A stretch of 64,000 nt of DNA from Streptomyces spirodelae (GTDB lineage: Bacteria > Actinomycetota > Actinomycetes > Streptomycetales > Streptomycetaceae): positions 1-64,000 of the forward strand of contig NZ_JAFFZN010000021.1 in NCBI RefSeq assembly GCF_017676385.1, in the 5' to 3' direction. The notes beneath the pieces are model-generated. The model was not told the origin of the DNA, ran no database searches, and saw only the letters and a list, made by a program, of their open reading frames with translations. Of this stretch, positions 19,475 through 26,583 are shown in pieces (the stretch's first letter is position 1; each line of letters starts with the position of its first letter). Position numbers and translations under genes: made by a program.

Positions 19475-20809
19475 ATGAGCCCGGTGCGCGGGAACAGCCT
19501 GGCCGTGCACGCGGCGTCAGGTCGCGAACCCCTGGACCCCGCCGCGTACAGCCGTCTGCCGGCGGGCGAGATCGCCAGGGAAGTGACAGCGGGCCGGCTG
19601 ACCGCGCACGAGGTGACGGCGGCTGCCCTGGCCCGGATCGCCGAAGTCGACGCCTCCATACGGGCGTTCACCGAGGTATGGCCCGGGCGCGCCGCGGAGC
19701 ACGCGGCAGCCGTCGACCGCGCCGTCCGGGCGGGCGGCCGACTGCCGCTCGCCGGGGTGCCGCTGGCGGTCAAGGCCACCCAGCGCCTCTCGGCCCCGCC
19801 GCTCGCCCGGCTGCTGGCGGCGGGCTGCGTACCGGTGGGCGCCACGGCAACGCCCGGCGCGGGCACCGAGTGGCAGACGTGGGGCGCCACCGACCGGGGT
19901 CCCACCAGAAACCCCCACGACCCCGGCTGGAGTCCGGGCGGCTCGTCCGCCGGCTCCGCCGCCGCCGTGGCCGCGGGGATGGTGCCGCTCGCCACCGGAA
20001 GCGACGGTGCGGGCTCCATCCGTATCCCGGCCGCGTGGTGCGGGGTCCTCGGCATGAAGCCGACGGGCGGCCTGCTGCCCCCACGGAACCGGTCCCGCGG
20101 TCGCGCCAGGCGGAGCGTGCCCGGGCCGCTGGCCCGTACGGCGGCTGACGCGGCCGCCTTTCTCGCCGTGCTCACCGGCACCGCCGTACCGCAGCCGACA
20201 CCTCCGGCGCGCCCGCTGCGCACGGCGTGGTCGGCGACGTTGGGCTTCGCCGAGACACAGCAGCCTGTCGCGGCGACGGCACGGGCGTTTGTGGACCTCC
20301 TGGTCCGAGCCGGTGCCCTCGCCCCGAGCTCCCTGTCCGTCCGGCTGCCGGACCCGGCCGACTGCTGGTTCTCGCTCCGCGACGACCTCCGGAAAGCACC
20401 GCGAGAGACACCACAAGAGAGCTCGCAGGAAGCGCCCCAGGCGGCTCCGCAGGAGGCACGGCACGGGGCACGCCGTGGGCCCGCTGCCCGCACGGCAGCT
20501 GTCCTCGCCACCGGACTCGACCAGGTCTTCGCCGAGGTGGATCTGCTCGCCACCCCCACCACCCCCAATCCACCGCACGGCCACGACGGGCCGGGAGACA
20601 CCATGAGCACCGCCCTCACCTGGGCGTTCAACATCACGGGGCACCCGGCGATCAGCGTCCCGGCGGGGCTGACCGCCACCGGTGAACCGGTCGGCCTGCA
20701 CCTCGTGGCCCCGCACGGCCGGGAAGCCGACCTGCTGGCCGTCGCGGCGGCAGCCGAGACCGCGGCAACAGCCCAACGCGCGGCGGCCGACGCGACGGGG
20801 GCCGGCTGA
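19475..20809 (+). CDS. Amidase signature family hydrolase (possibly impaired)
   Basis: A 444-residue member of the amidase signature family, which hydrolyses C-N bonds with a Ser-cisSer-Lys triad. The candidate triad is Lys100 (PLAVKA), Ser157/158 (SPGGSSAGS) and Ser181 (SDGAGSIRIP). The motifs deviate from consensus: VKA instead of VKD, and DGAGSIR instead of DxGGSIR. A charged Gln/Glu-rich insert (about 305-335, with PRETPQESSQEAPQ) interrupts the C-terminal half. The ATG at 19475 follows a GGGGGGGAG ribosome binding site. The stop overlaps the start of the HAD gene (TGATG), so the two are translationally coupled. Confidence 0.88.
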   Translation: MSPVRGNSLAVHAASGREPLDPAAYSRLPAGEIAREVTAGRLTAHEVTAAALARIAEVDASIRAFTEVWPGRAAEHAAAVDRAVRAGGRLPLAGVPLAVKATQRLSAPPLARLLAAGCVPVGATATPGAGTEWQTWGATDRGPTRNPHDPGWSPGGSSAGSAAAVAAGMVPLATGSDGAGSIRIPAAWCGVLGMKPTGGLLPPRNRSRGRARRSVPGPLARTAADAAAFLAVLTGTAVPQPTPPARPLRTAWSATLGFAETQQPVAATARAFVDLLVRAGALAPSSLSVRLPDPADCWFSLRDDLRKAPRETPQESSQEAPQAAPQEARHGARRGPAARTAAVLATGLDQVFAEVDLLATPTTPNPPHGHDGPGDTMSTALTWAFNITGHPAISVPAGLTATGEPVGLHLVAPHGREADLLAVAAAAETAATAQRAAADATGAG

Positions 20810-21363
20810 TGGCCGCCGACCCGCCGCAGCGCCCGCTGCTCATGCTGGACGTCGACGGTCCGCTCAACCCGTTCGCGGCGCGCGGGCCACGCCGTCCGCG
20901 CGGCTACCGCACCCACCGGATGCTGCCGCCCAGCTACGTGGCGCGGCGGGAGGCAGCCGGGCGCCGGGCGCGGCCGCTGCGCGTACGGCTGAACGCGGCT
21001 CACGGGGAACGGCTGCTGGGGCTGGGCTACGAGCTGGTCTGGGCGACGACCTGGGCGGCCGAGGCGAACGAGTACATCGCCCCGCTGCTGGGGCTACCAC
21101 GGCTGCCGGTCGTCGAGTGGCCGGAGGACCTCGTGCCGGAGTTGGACGGGCTGCTGTTCAAGACCCGGCATGTGGTGGCGTGGGCTGCCGGACGGCCGTT
21201 CGCCTGGGTGGACGACGCGCTGACGGCGAAGGAGCGCCGGTTCGTGAGCGCCCACCACCCCGGACCCGCTCTCCTCCACCATGTGGACCCCAGGTGGGGG
21301 CTGCGCGAGGACGACTTCGCGACGCTCGCCCGCTGGGCCGGGCGGTGCGCGAAGGAGCAGTGA
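20809..21363 (+). CDS. HAD superfamily-like protein
   Basis: A 184-residue protein with the HAD motif I DVDGP (Asp14, Asp16), a threonine in WATTW matching motif II, and WVDD near the end matching the metal-binding acid pair. These suggest a small phosphatase. It belongs to a family of short streptomycete HAD-domain proteins whose substrate is not known. The start ATG at 20809 overlaps the amidase stop codon. It ends 14 bases before the convergent TPR gene. Confidence 0.85.
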   Translation: MAADPPQRPLLMLDVDGPLNPFAARGPRRPRGYRTHRMLPPSYVARREAAGRRARPLRVRLNAAHGERLLGLGYELVWATTWAAEANEYIAPLLGLPRLPVVEWPEDLVPELDGLLFKTRHVVAWAAGRPFAWVDDALTAKERRFVSAHHPGPALLHHVDPRWGLREDDFATLARWAGRCAKEQ

Positions 21364-21377
21364 GCAGTACCCGTCGC

Positions 21378-21773
21378 TCAGTTGCCGAGATCCGTCGTAC
21401 CGGGCTCGGGCGGCTCGAAGTTGTCGAACCCCGCGGCCTCCACGAAATCCGGCCGCGGGTTGAGCGCGGCGGCGAGCTTGAAGTGGGCCCGTGCCTCGTC
21501 GTCCCGGGAGGCGCGCTCCAGGGTGCGGGCCAGCGCGAAGTGCGCGAACGCGTTGTCGGGCTCACGCTCCAGCACCCACTGGAACTCCTGCTCGGCCGAC
21601 TGGAGCCGGGCCTGAAGGAAGTAGGCACGCGCGCGCAGCAGCCGTGCGCCCCGGTGCTCGGGGTGTTCTTCGATCACATTGTCCAGGAGGTCGACCGCGC
21701 CGCGTGCGTCGCGGGCTTCCAGGAGCTGCTCCGCCGCGCGGAACTGGATGAGGTTCGTCTCGGGGCTCGTCAC
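21378..21773 (-). CDS. Tetratricopeptide repeat protein
   Basis: A 131-residue all-helical protein with about three TPR units. The signature is clear in LLDNVIEEHPEHRGARLLRA, EREPDNAFAHFALARTLERA and SRDDEARAHFKLAAALNPRP. It is a protein-protein interaction module without enzyme motifs. GTG 21773 (TSPETNLIQFRAAE) has AGGAAGGG upstream and fits family N-termini better than the ATGs further upstream. It lies 87 bases behind coaE on the same strand, a conserved neighbourhood in streptomycetes as far as I recall. Confidence 0.88.
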   Translation of the reverse strand: MTSPETNLIQFRAAEQLLEARDARGAVDLLDNVIEEHPEHRGARLLRARAYFLQARLQSAEQEFQWVLEREPDNAFAHFALARTLERASRDDEARAHFKLAAALNPRPDFVEAAGFDNFEPPEPGTTDLGN

Positions 21774-21860
21774 AGCACTGCCCTTCCTTCGGCTCTCGCC
21801 TCGGCACAACGTCGGGCTGTCCATGACCATTCCCTCAGGACCTCGAGGCATCCCCGGGGA

Positions 21861-22457
21861 TCAGCCGTGCAGTTCCTCCCACACCTCGCGGACCCGGGGG
21901 GCCAGCTTCTCCAGCGGACCGTCGTTGTCGATCACGATGTCCGCGACCGCGAGACGCTCCTGCCGGCCGGCCTGGGCGGCCATCCGGGCGCGCGCCTCCT
22001 CCTCGGTCATACCGCGCAGCCGTACGAGCCGGTCGAGCTGGGTCTCGGGGCTGGCGTCCACGACCACGACCCGGTCGTAGAGCGGGGCGAGTCCGTTCTC
22101 CACCAGCAGCGGCACATCGTGGACGACGACCGCGTCCGCGTCGGCCGCCAGCGCCCTGCGTTCCAGCTCCGCCGAGCGCTCCCCCACCCTCGGGTGGATG
22201 AGCGCGTTCAGCGCGGCCAGCCGGTCGGGGTCGGCGAAGACGAGCGAGCCGAGCCGCGGCCGGTCGAGGCTGCCGTCCGGCGCCAGGATCTCCTCACCGA
22301 ACTCGGCGACGACCTCGGCCAGCCCCGGCGTCCCGGGCGCCACCACTTCCCGTGCGATCCGGTCCGCGTCGACGACGACTGCTCCGCACTCGGCGAACAG
22401 CCGCGACACCTCGCTCTTGCCCGCGCCGATCCCGCCCGTCAGACCTACCTTCACCAT
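21861..22457 (-). CDS. coaE: Dephospho-CoA kinase
   Basis: Catalyses the last step of coenzyme A synthesis, phosphorylating the 3'-OH of dephospho-CoA with ATP. The 198-residue protein has the P-loop GLTGGIGAGKS (residues 4-14), DADRIAREV, the substrate lid with HPRVGERS and HDVPLLVENGL, and VVDASPETQLDRL. Length and motifs match bacterial CoaE without the C-terminal GrpB extension of some actinobacteria. The ATG at 22457 has a weak ribosome binding site. The PAC2 gene ends 38 bases upstream. Confidence 0.97.
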   Translation of the reverse strand: MVKVGLTGGIGAGKSEVSRLFAECGAVVVDADRIAREVVAPGTPGLAEVVAEFGEEILAPDGSLDRPRLGSLVFADPDRLAALNALIHPRVGERSAELERRALAADADAVVVHDVPLLVENGLAPLYDRVVVVDASPETQLDRLVRLRGMTEEEARARMAAQAGRQERLAVADIVIDNDGPLEKLAPRVREVWEELHG

Positions 22458-22495
22458 GCGGCACACGGTATCCGGTGCTCCGGGTCGCGCCGAAG

Positions 22496-23479
22496 TCAGT
22501 CCTGGCGGCCGCGGTCGCCGTCGGAGCCGGGGCCCTGCTGGCCCTCACGGTCGGCGAGGAACTGCTCGAAGACGGCGCCCAGCTCCTCGGCCGAGGGCAG
22601 CTCGGCGGGCTCGGCCACCAGGTTGCCGCGGGTCTCGGCGCCCGCCACCGCGTCGTACTGCTGTTCAAGGCCGCGGACGACCGAGACCAGCTCCTCGTCG
22701 CCCTCGGCCAGCTGCCGCTCGATCTCGTTCTGCGTCCGCAGCGCCTCCGTACGCAGCGCGTGCGCGACCTGAGGGAGGACCAGACCCGTCGCCGAGGTGA
22801 TCGCCTCGGTGACGACCAGCGCGGCGTCGGGGTAGGTGGAACGTGAGATGTAGTGCGGCACATGGGCGACGATACCCAGGACGTCGTGGCCGCTCTCGGC
22901 CAGCCGCAGCTCGGCGAGTGCCGCCGCGCTGCCGGGAACCTGCGCCTCGTCGAAGACGGAACCCTGCGCCGGCACCAGGTCGGTCCGGTTGCCGTGCGGG
23001 GTGAGTCCCACCGGACGGGTGTGCGGGACACCCATCGGAATGCCGTGGAAGGTGACGGCCAGCCGGGCGCGGACCCGGTCCACGATCTCGCCGAGGGCCG
23101 CCGTGAAACCCTCCCACTCGTTGTCCGGTTCGGGGCCGGACAGCAGCAGGAACGGGGCGTCCGTCGCATCCCGCATCAGCCGCAGCTCCAGCCGGGGCGT
23201 CTCGTACGCCACCCAGCGGTCGCGCCGGAACGTCATCATCGGGCGGCGCGCGCGGTAGTCGAGCAGGCGGTCGACGTCGAAACGCGCCACCGTGATGTAG
23301 GGCTGGGTCTCCAGCAGCCGCTCCACGATCTGCTCACCGGTGTCTCCGGCGTCCATGAAGCCCTCGAAGTGGTACAGCATCACCAGGCCGGCGCTGTCCG
23401 GTTCCCCGACGATCGCATCGACAGCGTCGAGGCCGGCCTGATCCCACGCGTACATAGCTTCTCGCCGCTTGTGTGCCAT
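22496..23479 (-). CDS. PAC2 family protein
   Basis: A 327-residue member of the PAC2 (proteasome assembly chaperone 2-like) family, widespread in actinobacteria. The motif LYHFEGFMDAGDTGEQI and the YRARRPMMTFRRDRW segment are typical. The C-terminal 100 residues are acidic and helical and end in a Gly/Asp/Arg-rich tail. Its function in bacteria is not settled; a link to proteasome or cell-envelope biology has been proposed. It lies between rpsA and coaE on the same strand. Confidence 0.92.
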   Translation of the reverse strand: MAHKRREAMYAWDQAGLDAVDAIVGEPDSAGLVMLYHFEGFMDAGDTGEQIVERLLETQPYITVARFDVDRLLDYRARRPMMTFRRDRWVAYETPRLELRLMRDATDAPFLLLSGPEPDNEWEGFTAALGEIVDRVRARLAVTFHGIPMGVPHTRPVGLTPHGNRTDLVPAQGSVFDEAQVPGSAAALAELRLAESGHDVLGIVAHVPHYISRSTYPDAALVVTEAITSATGLVLPQVAHALRTEALRTQNEIERQLAEGDEELVSVVRGLEQQYDAVAGAETRGNLVAEPAELPSAEELGAVFEQFLADREGQQGPGSDGDRGRQD

Positions 23480-23599
23480 ACCTTGCTCAACGCCGCCGCC
23501 TCACAAGGCATTCCCTCCCACTGACGGGGGCCGCCACCCCACGGCGGGGCAGCCCGTCACCAGTTCCGCCGCGACGGCGCCCGGCCCGAACGACGGCGA

Positions 23600-23671
23600 T
23601 CGGCGGTGCCGAACAAGCAGAGCCTGAGGCCGGCTCGGCACCGCCGGCAATGTCGTGCTCGGCACCGCCGA
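23600..23671. repeat. Three-copy 13-bp element, one inverted
   Basis: TCGGCGGTGCCGA (23600-23612) pairs with TCGGCACCGCCGG (23635-23647) and TCGGCACCGCCGA (23659-23671). The two direct copies start 24 bases apart. Either can form a hairpin of about 12 bp with the inverted first copy. Confidence 0.75.
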
Positions 23672-23773
23672 CTACGTCGTGGGGTGTGCCGCCGTCGCGG
23701 CGGAAGAGAGGTGGGGGTGGCGGCAGGGCGCGGCGGCAGACGGGAAGGGCCCGCAATGGACCCGTCAAACGGG

Positions 23774-23812
23774 GCGAGGCCCGCACCCCCCCGGGGGGGG
23801 TGCGGGCCTCGC
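23774..23812. terminator. Very strong hairpin after rpsA
   Basis: A 19-base arm (23774-23792) is followed by its perfect complement (23794-23812), with a central run of C then G. It lies 29 bases beyond the rpsA stop codon and is the probable rpsA terminator. TTTCGGC follows on the plus strand. Confidence 0.85.
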
Positions 23813-23840
23813 TTTCGGCTTGCGCCTCAGCGGTGAGCGT

Positions 23841-25364
23841 TCAGCTCTGGCCGCCGGCCAGCTTCTCGCGGAGCGCGGCGAGCGCCTCGTCGGAGGCCAG
23901 CGCGCCCGAGTCCTCGTCCGAGCCCTCGGACGAGTAGGAGCCGCCACCCTGGCCGCCGCCACCGCCGCCGCCCTGCGGGGCACCGGCGCCGCCGCCGGTG
24001 GCACCCTCGGCCGCGGCCTGCTCGTCGGCCTCGCGGGACTTGATGACCTGCGCCTGGTGCTGCTCGAAGCGGGCCTGCGCCTCGGCGTACTGGCGCTCCC
24101 ACTCCTCGCGCTGCTTCTCGTAACCGGGCAGCCAGTCGTTGGCCTCCGGGTCGAAGCCCTCGGGGTAGATGTAGTTGCCCTGGTCGTCGTAGGACGCGGC
24201 CATGCCGTAGAGCGTCGGGTCGAACTCGACCGCGGTCGGGTCCGCACCGAAGGACTCGTTGGCCTGCTTCAGCGAGAGGCTGATGCGGCGGCGCTCCAGG
24301 TCGATGTCGATGACCTTGACGAAGATCTCGTCGTTGACCTGGACGACCTGCTCCGGGATCTCCACGTGGCGCTCGGCCAGCTCGGAGATGTGGACCAGGC
24401 CCTCGATGCCCTCGTCGACGCGGACGAACGCACCGAACGGCACCAGCTTGGTGACCTTGCCGGGGACGACCTGGCCGATCTGGTGGGTCCGGGCGAACTG
24501 CTGCCACGGGTCTTCCTGGGTCGCCTTGAGCGACAGGGAGACGCGCTCGCGGTCCATGTCGACGTCCAGGACCTCGACCGTGACCTCCTGGCCGACCTCG
24601 ACGACCTCGGAGGGGTGGTCGATGTGCTTCCAGGACAGCTCGGAGACGTGGACCAGACCGTCGACGCCGCCCAGGTCCACGAAGGCGCCGAAGTTGACGA
24701 TGGAGGAGACGACGCCGGAGCGCACCTGGCCCTTCTGGAGGGTGGTGAGGAAGGTCTGGCGGACCTCGCTCTGGGTCTGCTCCAGCCAGGCGCGACGGGA
24801 GAGGACCACGTTGTTGCGGTTCTTGTCCAGCTCGATGATCTTGGCCTCGAGCTCCTTGCCGACGTACGGCTGGAGGTCGCGCACCCGGCGCATCTCGACC
24901 AGGGAGGCCGGGAGGAAGCCGCGCAGGCCGATGTCGAGGATGAGGCCGCCCTTGACGACCTCGATGACGGTACCGGTGACGATCCCGTCCTCTTCCTTGA
25001 TCTTCTCGATGGTGCCCCAGGCACGCTCGTACTGGGCGCGCTTCTTCGAGAGGATCAGGCGCCCTTCCTTGTCCTCCTTCTGGAGGACCAGGGCCTCGAT
25101 CTCGTCACCGACGGCGACGACCTCGTTGGGGTCGACGTCGTGCTTGATCGACAGCTCTCGGGAAGGGATGACACCTTCGGTCTTGTAACCGATGTCGAGC
25201 AGGACCTCGTCCCGGTCGACCTTCACGATGACGCCGTCGACGATGTCGCCGTCGTTGAAGTACTTGATCGTCTCGTCGATCGCGGCGAGGAAGGCTTCCT
25301 CGGAACCGATGTCGTTGACCGCAACCTGCGGGGTGGTGGCGGAAGTCTCGGTGCTGCTCGTCAT
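23841..25364 (-). CDS. rpsA: 30S ribosomal protein S1
   Basis: The mRNA-binding protein of the small ribosomal subunit. The 507-residue protein has four S1 (OB-fold) repeats, recognisable from VDGVIVKVDRDEVLLDIGYK, VTGTVIEVVKGGLILDIGLR, RSGVVSSIVNFGAFVDLGGV and VPGKVTKLVPFGAFVRVDEG. This is the shorter actinobacterial form. The C-terminal tail is Gly/Ser/Ala-rich and acidic (residues about 450-507). The ATG at 25364 (MTSSTETSATTP) has GGAGA upstream. A consensus promoter lies at 25545-25573, giving a leader of about 170 bases. Confidence 0.98.
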   Translation of the reverse strand: MTSSTETSATTPQVAVNDIGSEEAFLAAIDETIKYFNDGDIVDGVIVKVDRDEVLLDIGYKTEGVIPSRELSIKHDVDPNEVVAVGDEIEALVLQKEDKEGRLILSKKRAQYERAWGTIEKIKEEDGIVTGTVIEVVKGGLILDIGLRGFLPASLVEMRRVRDLQPYVGKELEAKIIELDKNRNNVVLSRRAWLEQTQSEVRQTFLTTLQKGQVRSGVVSSIVNFGAFVDLGGVDGLVHVSELSWKHIDHPSEVVEVGQEVTVEVLDVDMDRERVSLSLKATQEDPWQQFARTHQIGQVVPGKVTKLVPFGAFVRVDEGIEGLVHISELAERHVEIPEQVVQVNDEIFVKVIDIDLERRRISLSLKQANESFGADPTAVEFDPTLYGMAASYDDQGNYIYPEGFDPEANDWLPGYEKQREEWERQYAEAQARFEQHQAQVIKSREADEQAAAEGATGGGAGAPQGGGGGGGQGGGSYSSEGSDEDSGALASDEALAALREKLAGGQS

Positions 25365-25544
25365 GTGGGAAAGGGTCTCCGGTACGGACATGAAGTCGTA
25401 GGTACTGCTACGCCGAGGACCCTTTGATCGCACCACATGCAAGTCAGCCGGAGAGCCTGGAAAGCCGGGAACCCGAGGGGACATACAGCCGATGCGAGCG
25501 CGGCCTGCTCCGTCCGAGGCACGCAGGCCCGCAGCGCAACTTGT

Positions 25545-25573
25545 AGCATACGGGGGCCGCTGGGCATGGTCAA
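25545..25573 (-). promoter_or_regulatory. rpsA promoter
   Basis: On the minus strand, TTGACC (25568-25573) and TATGCT (25545-25550) are separated by 17 bases, a near-ideal HrdB promoter. The start would be near 25538, leaving an untranslated leader of about 170 bases before rpsA. Confidence 0.8.
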
Positions 25574-25664
25574 TGCGCGAAAGAGCACACCTGGGATGCA
25601 ACACCCCATAACCGGCAGAACTCGCCGCTCCGCGCGGCCGGATGGCCCCCGCCCGGTGTCCTCG

Positions 25665-25696
25665 ACCGAGAGTACGGCTAACCGAGAGTACGGCTA
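25665..25696 (+). repeat. Perfect 16-bp tandem duplication before the methyltransferase gene
   Basis: ACCGAGAGTACGGCTA occurs twice in immediate succession (25665-25680 and 25681-25696), ending eight bases before the proposed ATG. Each copy contains GAGTACGGCT, which could act as a -10 region, so the duplication may have doubled a promoter element. Confidence 0.8.
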
Positions 25697-25704
25697 CTGG
25701 CGCA

Positions 25705-26583
25705 ATGGAACAACAGCACGAGGTCGACAGGGGTACACCTCCCCTGACACAGGGTGATCACCAGGGCGATCCGGTCGACGGCGACGCCGTGCGGCGGCCG
25801 GCCGGGGGCCGGGAGAGCAGCCGGGCCAGCCGCGGCTGGTGGGACCGGAACGCCGACGAGTACCAGAACGACCACGGCGACTTCCTCGGTGACGCCCGCT
25901 TCGTCTGGGGCCCGGAGGGTCTGGACGAGTCCACCGCGTGTCTGCTCGGGCCCGCGGAGCAGCTGCACGGCCTGGACGTACTGGAGGTGGGCGCGGGAGC
26001 CGCGCAGTGCTCCCGCTGGCTGGCCGCGCGGGGCGCGCGGCCCGTCGCCCTCGACCTCTCCCACCGGCAGCTCCAGCACGCGCTGCGGATCGGCGACGGA
26101 CAGGGGGGCGGGTTGGCGTTCCCGCTGGTCGAGGCGGACGCGCGGGCGCTGCCCTTCGCGGACGGCTCGTTCGACCTCGCCTGCTCGGCGTACGGCGCGA
26201 TCCCCTTCGTGGCCGATCCCGAACGGGTGTTCGCGGAAGTGGCGCGGGTGCTGCGCCCGGGGGGCCGGTGGGTGTTCTCGCTGACCCACCCCCTGCGCTG
26301 GGCCCTGGCGGACGAGCCAGGAACCGAGGGACTGACCGTCCTCGCCTCCTATTTCGACCGCACGCCGTACGTGGAGCAGGACGCCGCGGGCCGCACGGTG
26401 TATGTGGAGCACCACCGCACGCTGGGTGACCGGGTGCGGGAGCTGGTCGGCGCCGGCTTCCGGCTCGACGACGTGGTCGAACCGGAGTGGCCGGAATGGA
26501 ACCAGCAGGTGTGGGGCGGCTGGTCCCCGCTGCGCGGACGGCTGATCCCGGGCACCGCGATCTTCGTCTGCACGCGCGCGTGA
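25705..26583 (+). CDS. Class I SAM-dependent methyltransferase
   Basis: A 292-residue methyltransferase. The SAM-binding motif I DVLEVGAGAA is at 91-100, the acidic motif II in ARPVALDLSHRQL, and the motif III/IV region DGSFDLACSAYGAIPFV. The segment ESSRASRGWWDRNADEYQND before the fold is typical of an actinobacterial subgroup with unknown substrate. The start is uncertain: ATG 25705 has no clear ribosome binding site, and about 40 N-terminal residues are poorly conserved. Its stop overlaps the GTG of hrpB (GTGA), so they are co-translated. Confidence 0.88.
   Translation: MEQQHEVDRGTPPLTQGDHQGDPVDGDAVRRPAGGRESSRASRGWWDRNADEYQNDHGDFLGDARFVWGPEGLDESTACLLGPAEQLHGLDVLEVGAGAAQCSRWLAARGARPVALDLSHRQLQHALRIGDGQGGGLAFPLVEADARALPFADGSFDLACSAYGAIPFVADPERVFAEVARVLRPGGRWVFSLTHPLRWALADEPGTEGLTVLASYFDRTPYVEQDAAGRTVYVEHHRTLGDRVRELVGAGFRLDDVVEPEWPEWNQQVWGGWSPLRGRLIPGTAIFVCTRA

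Larger units (their letters stand above)
23480..23840. other. Intergenic stretch with inverted repeats and rpsA terminator
   Basis: A 361-base gap between rpsA and the PAC2 gene. It contains three copies of a 13-base element (TCGGCGGTGCCGA at 23600-23612; the complement-type TCGGCACCGCCGR at 23635-23647 and 23659-23671) and, near rpsA, a very strong hairpin. I see no protein gene with family similarity. Confidence 0.7.

Noticed and set aside
23487..23786. A 99-codon minus-strand frame between the PAC2 gene and rpsA
   Set aside because: Pro/Arg-rich, overlaps the repeat elements and the terminator, and has no ribosome binding site or family similarity.
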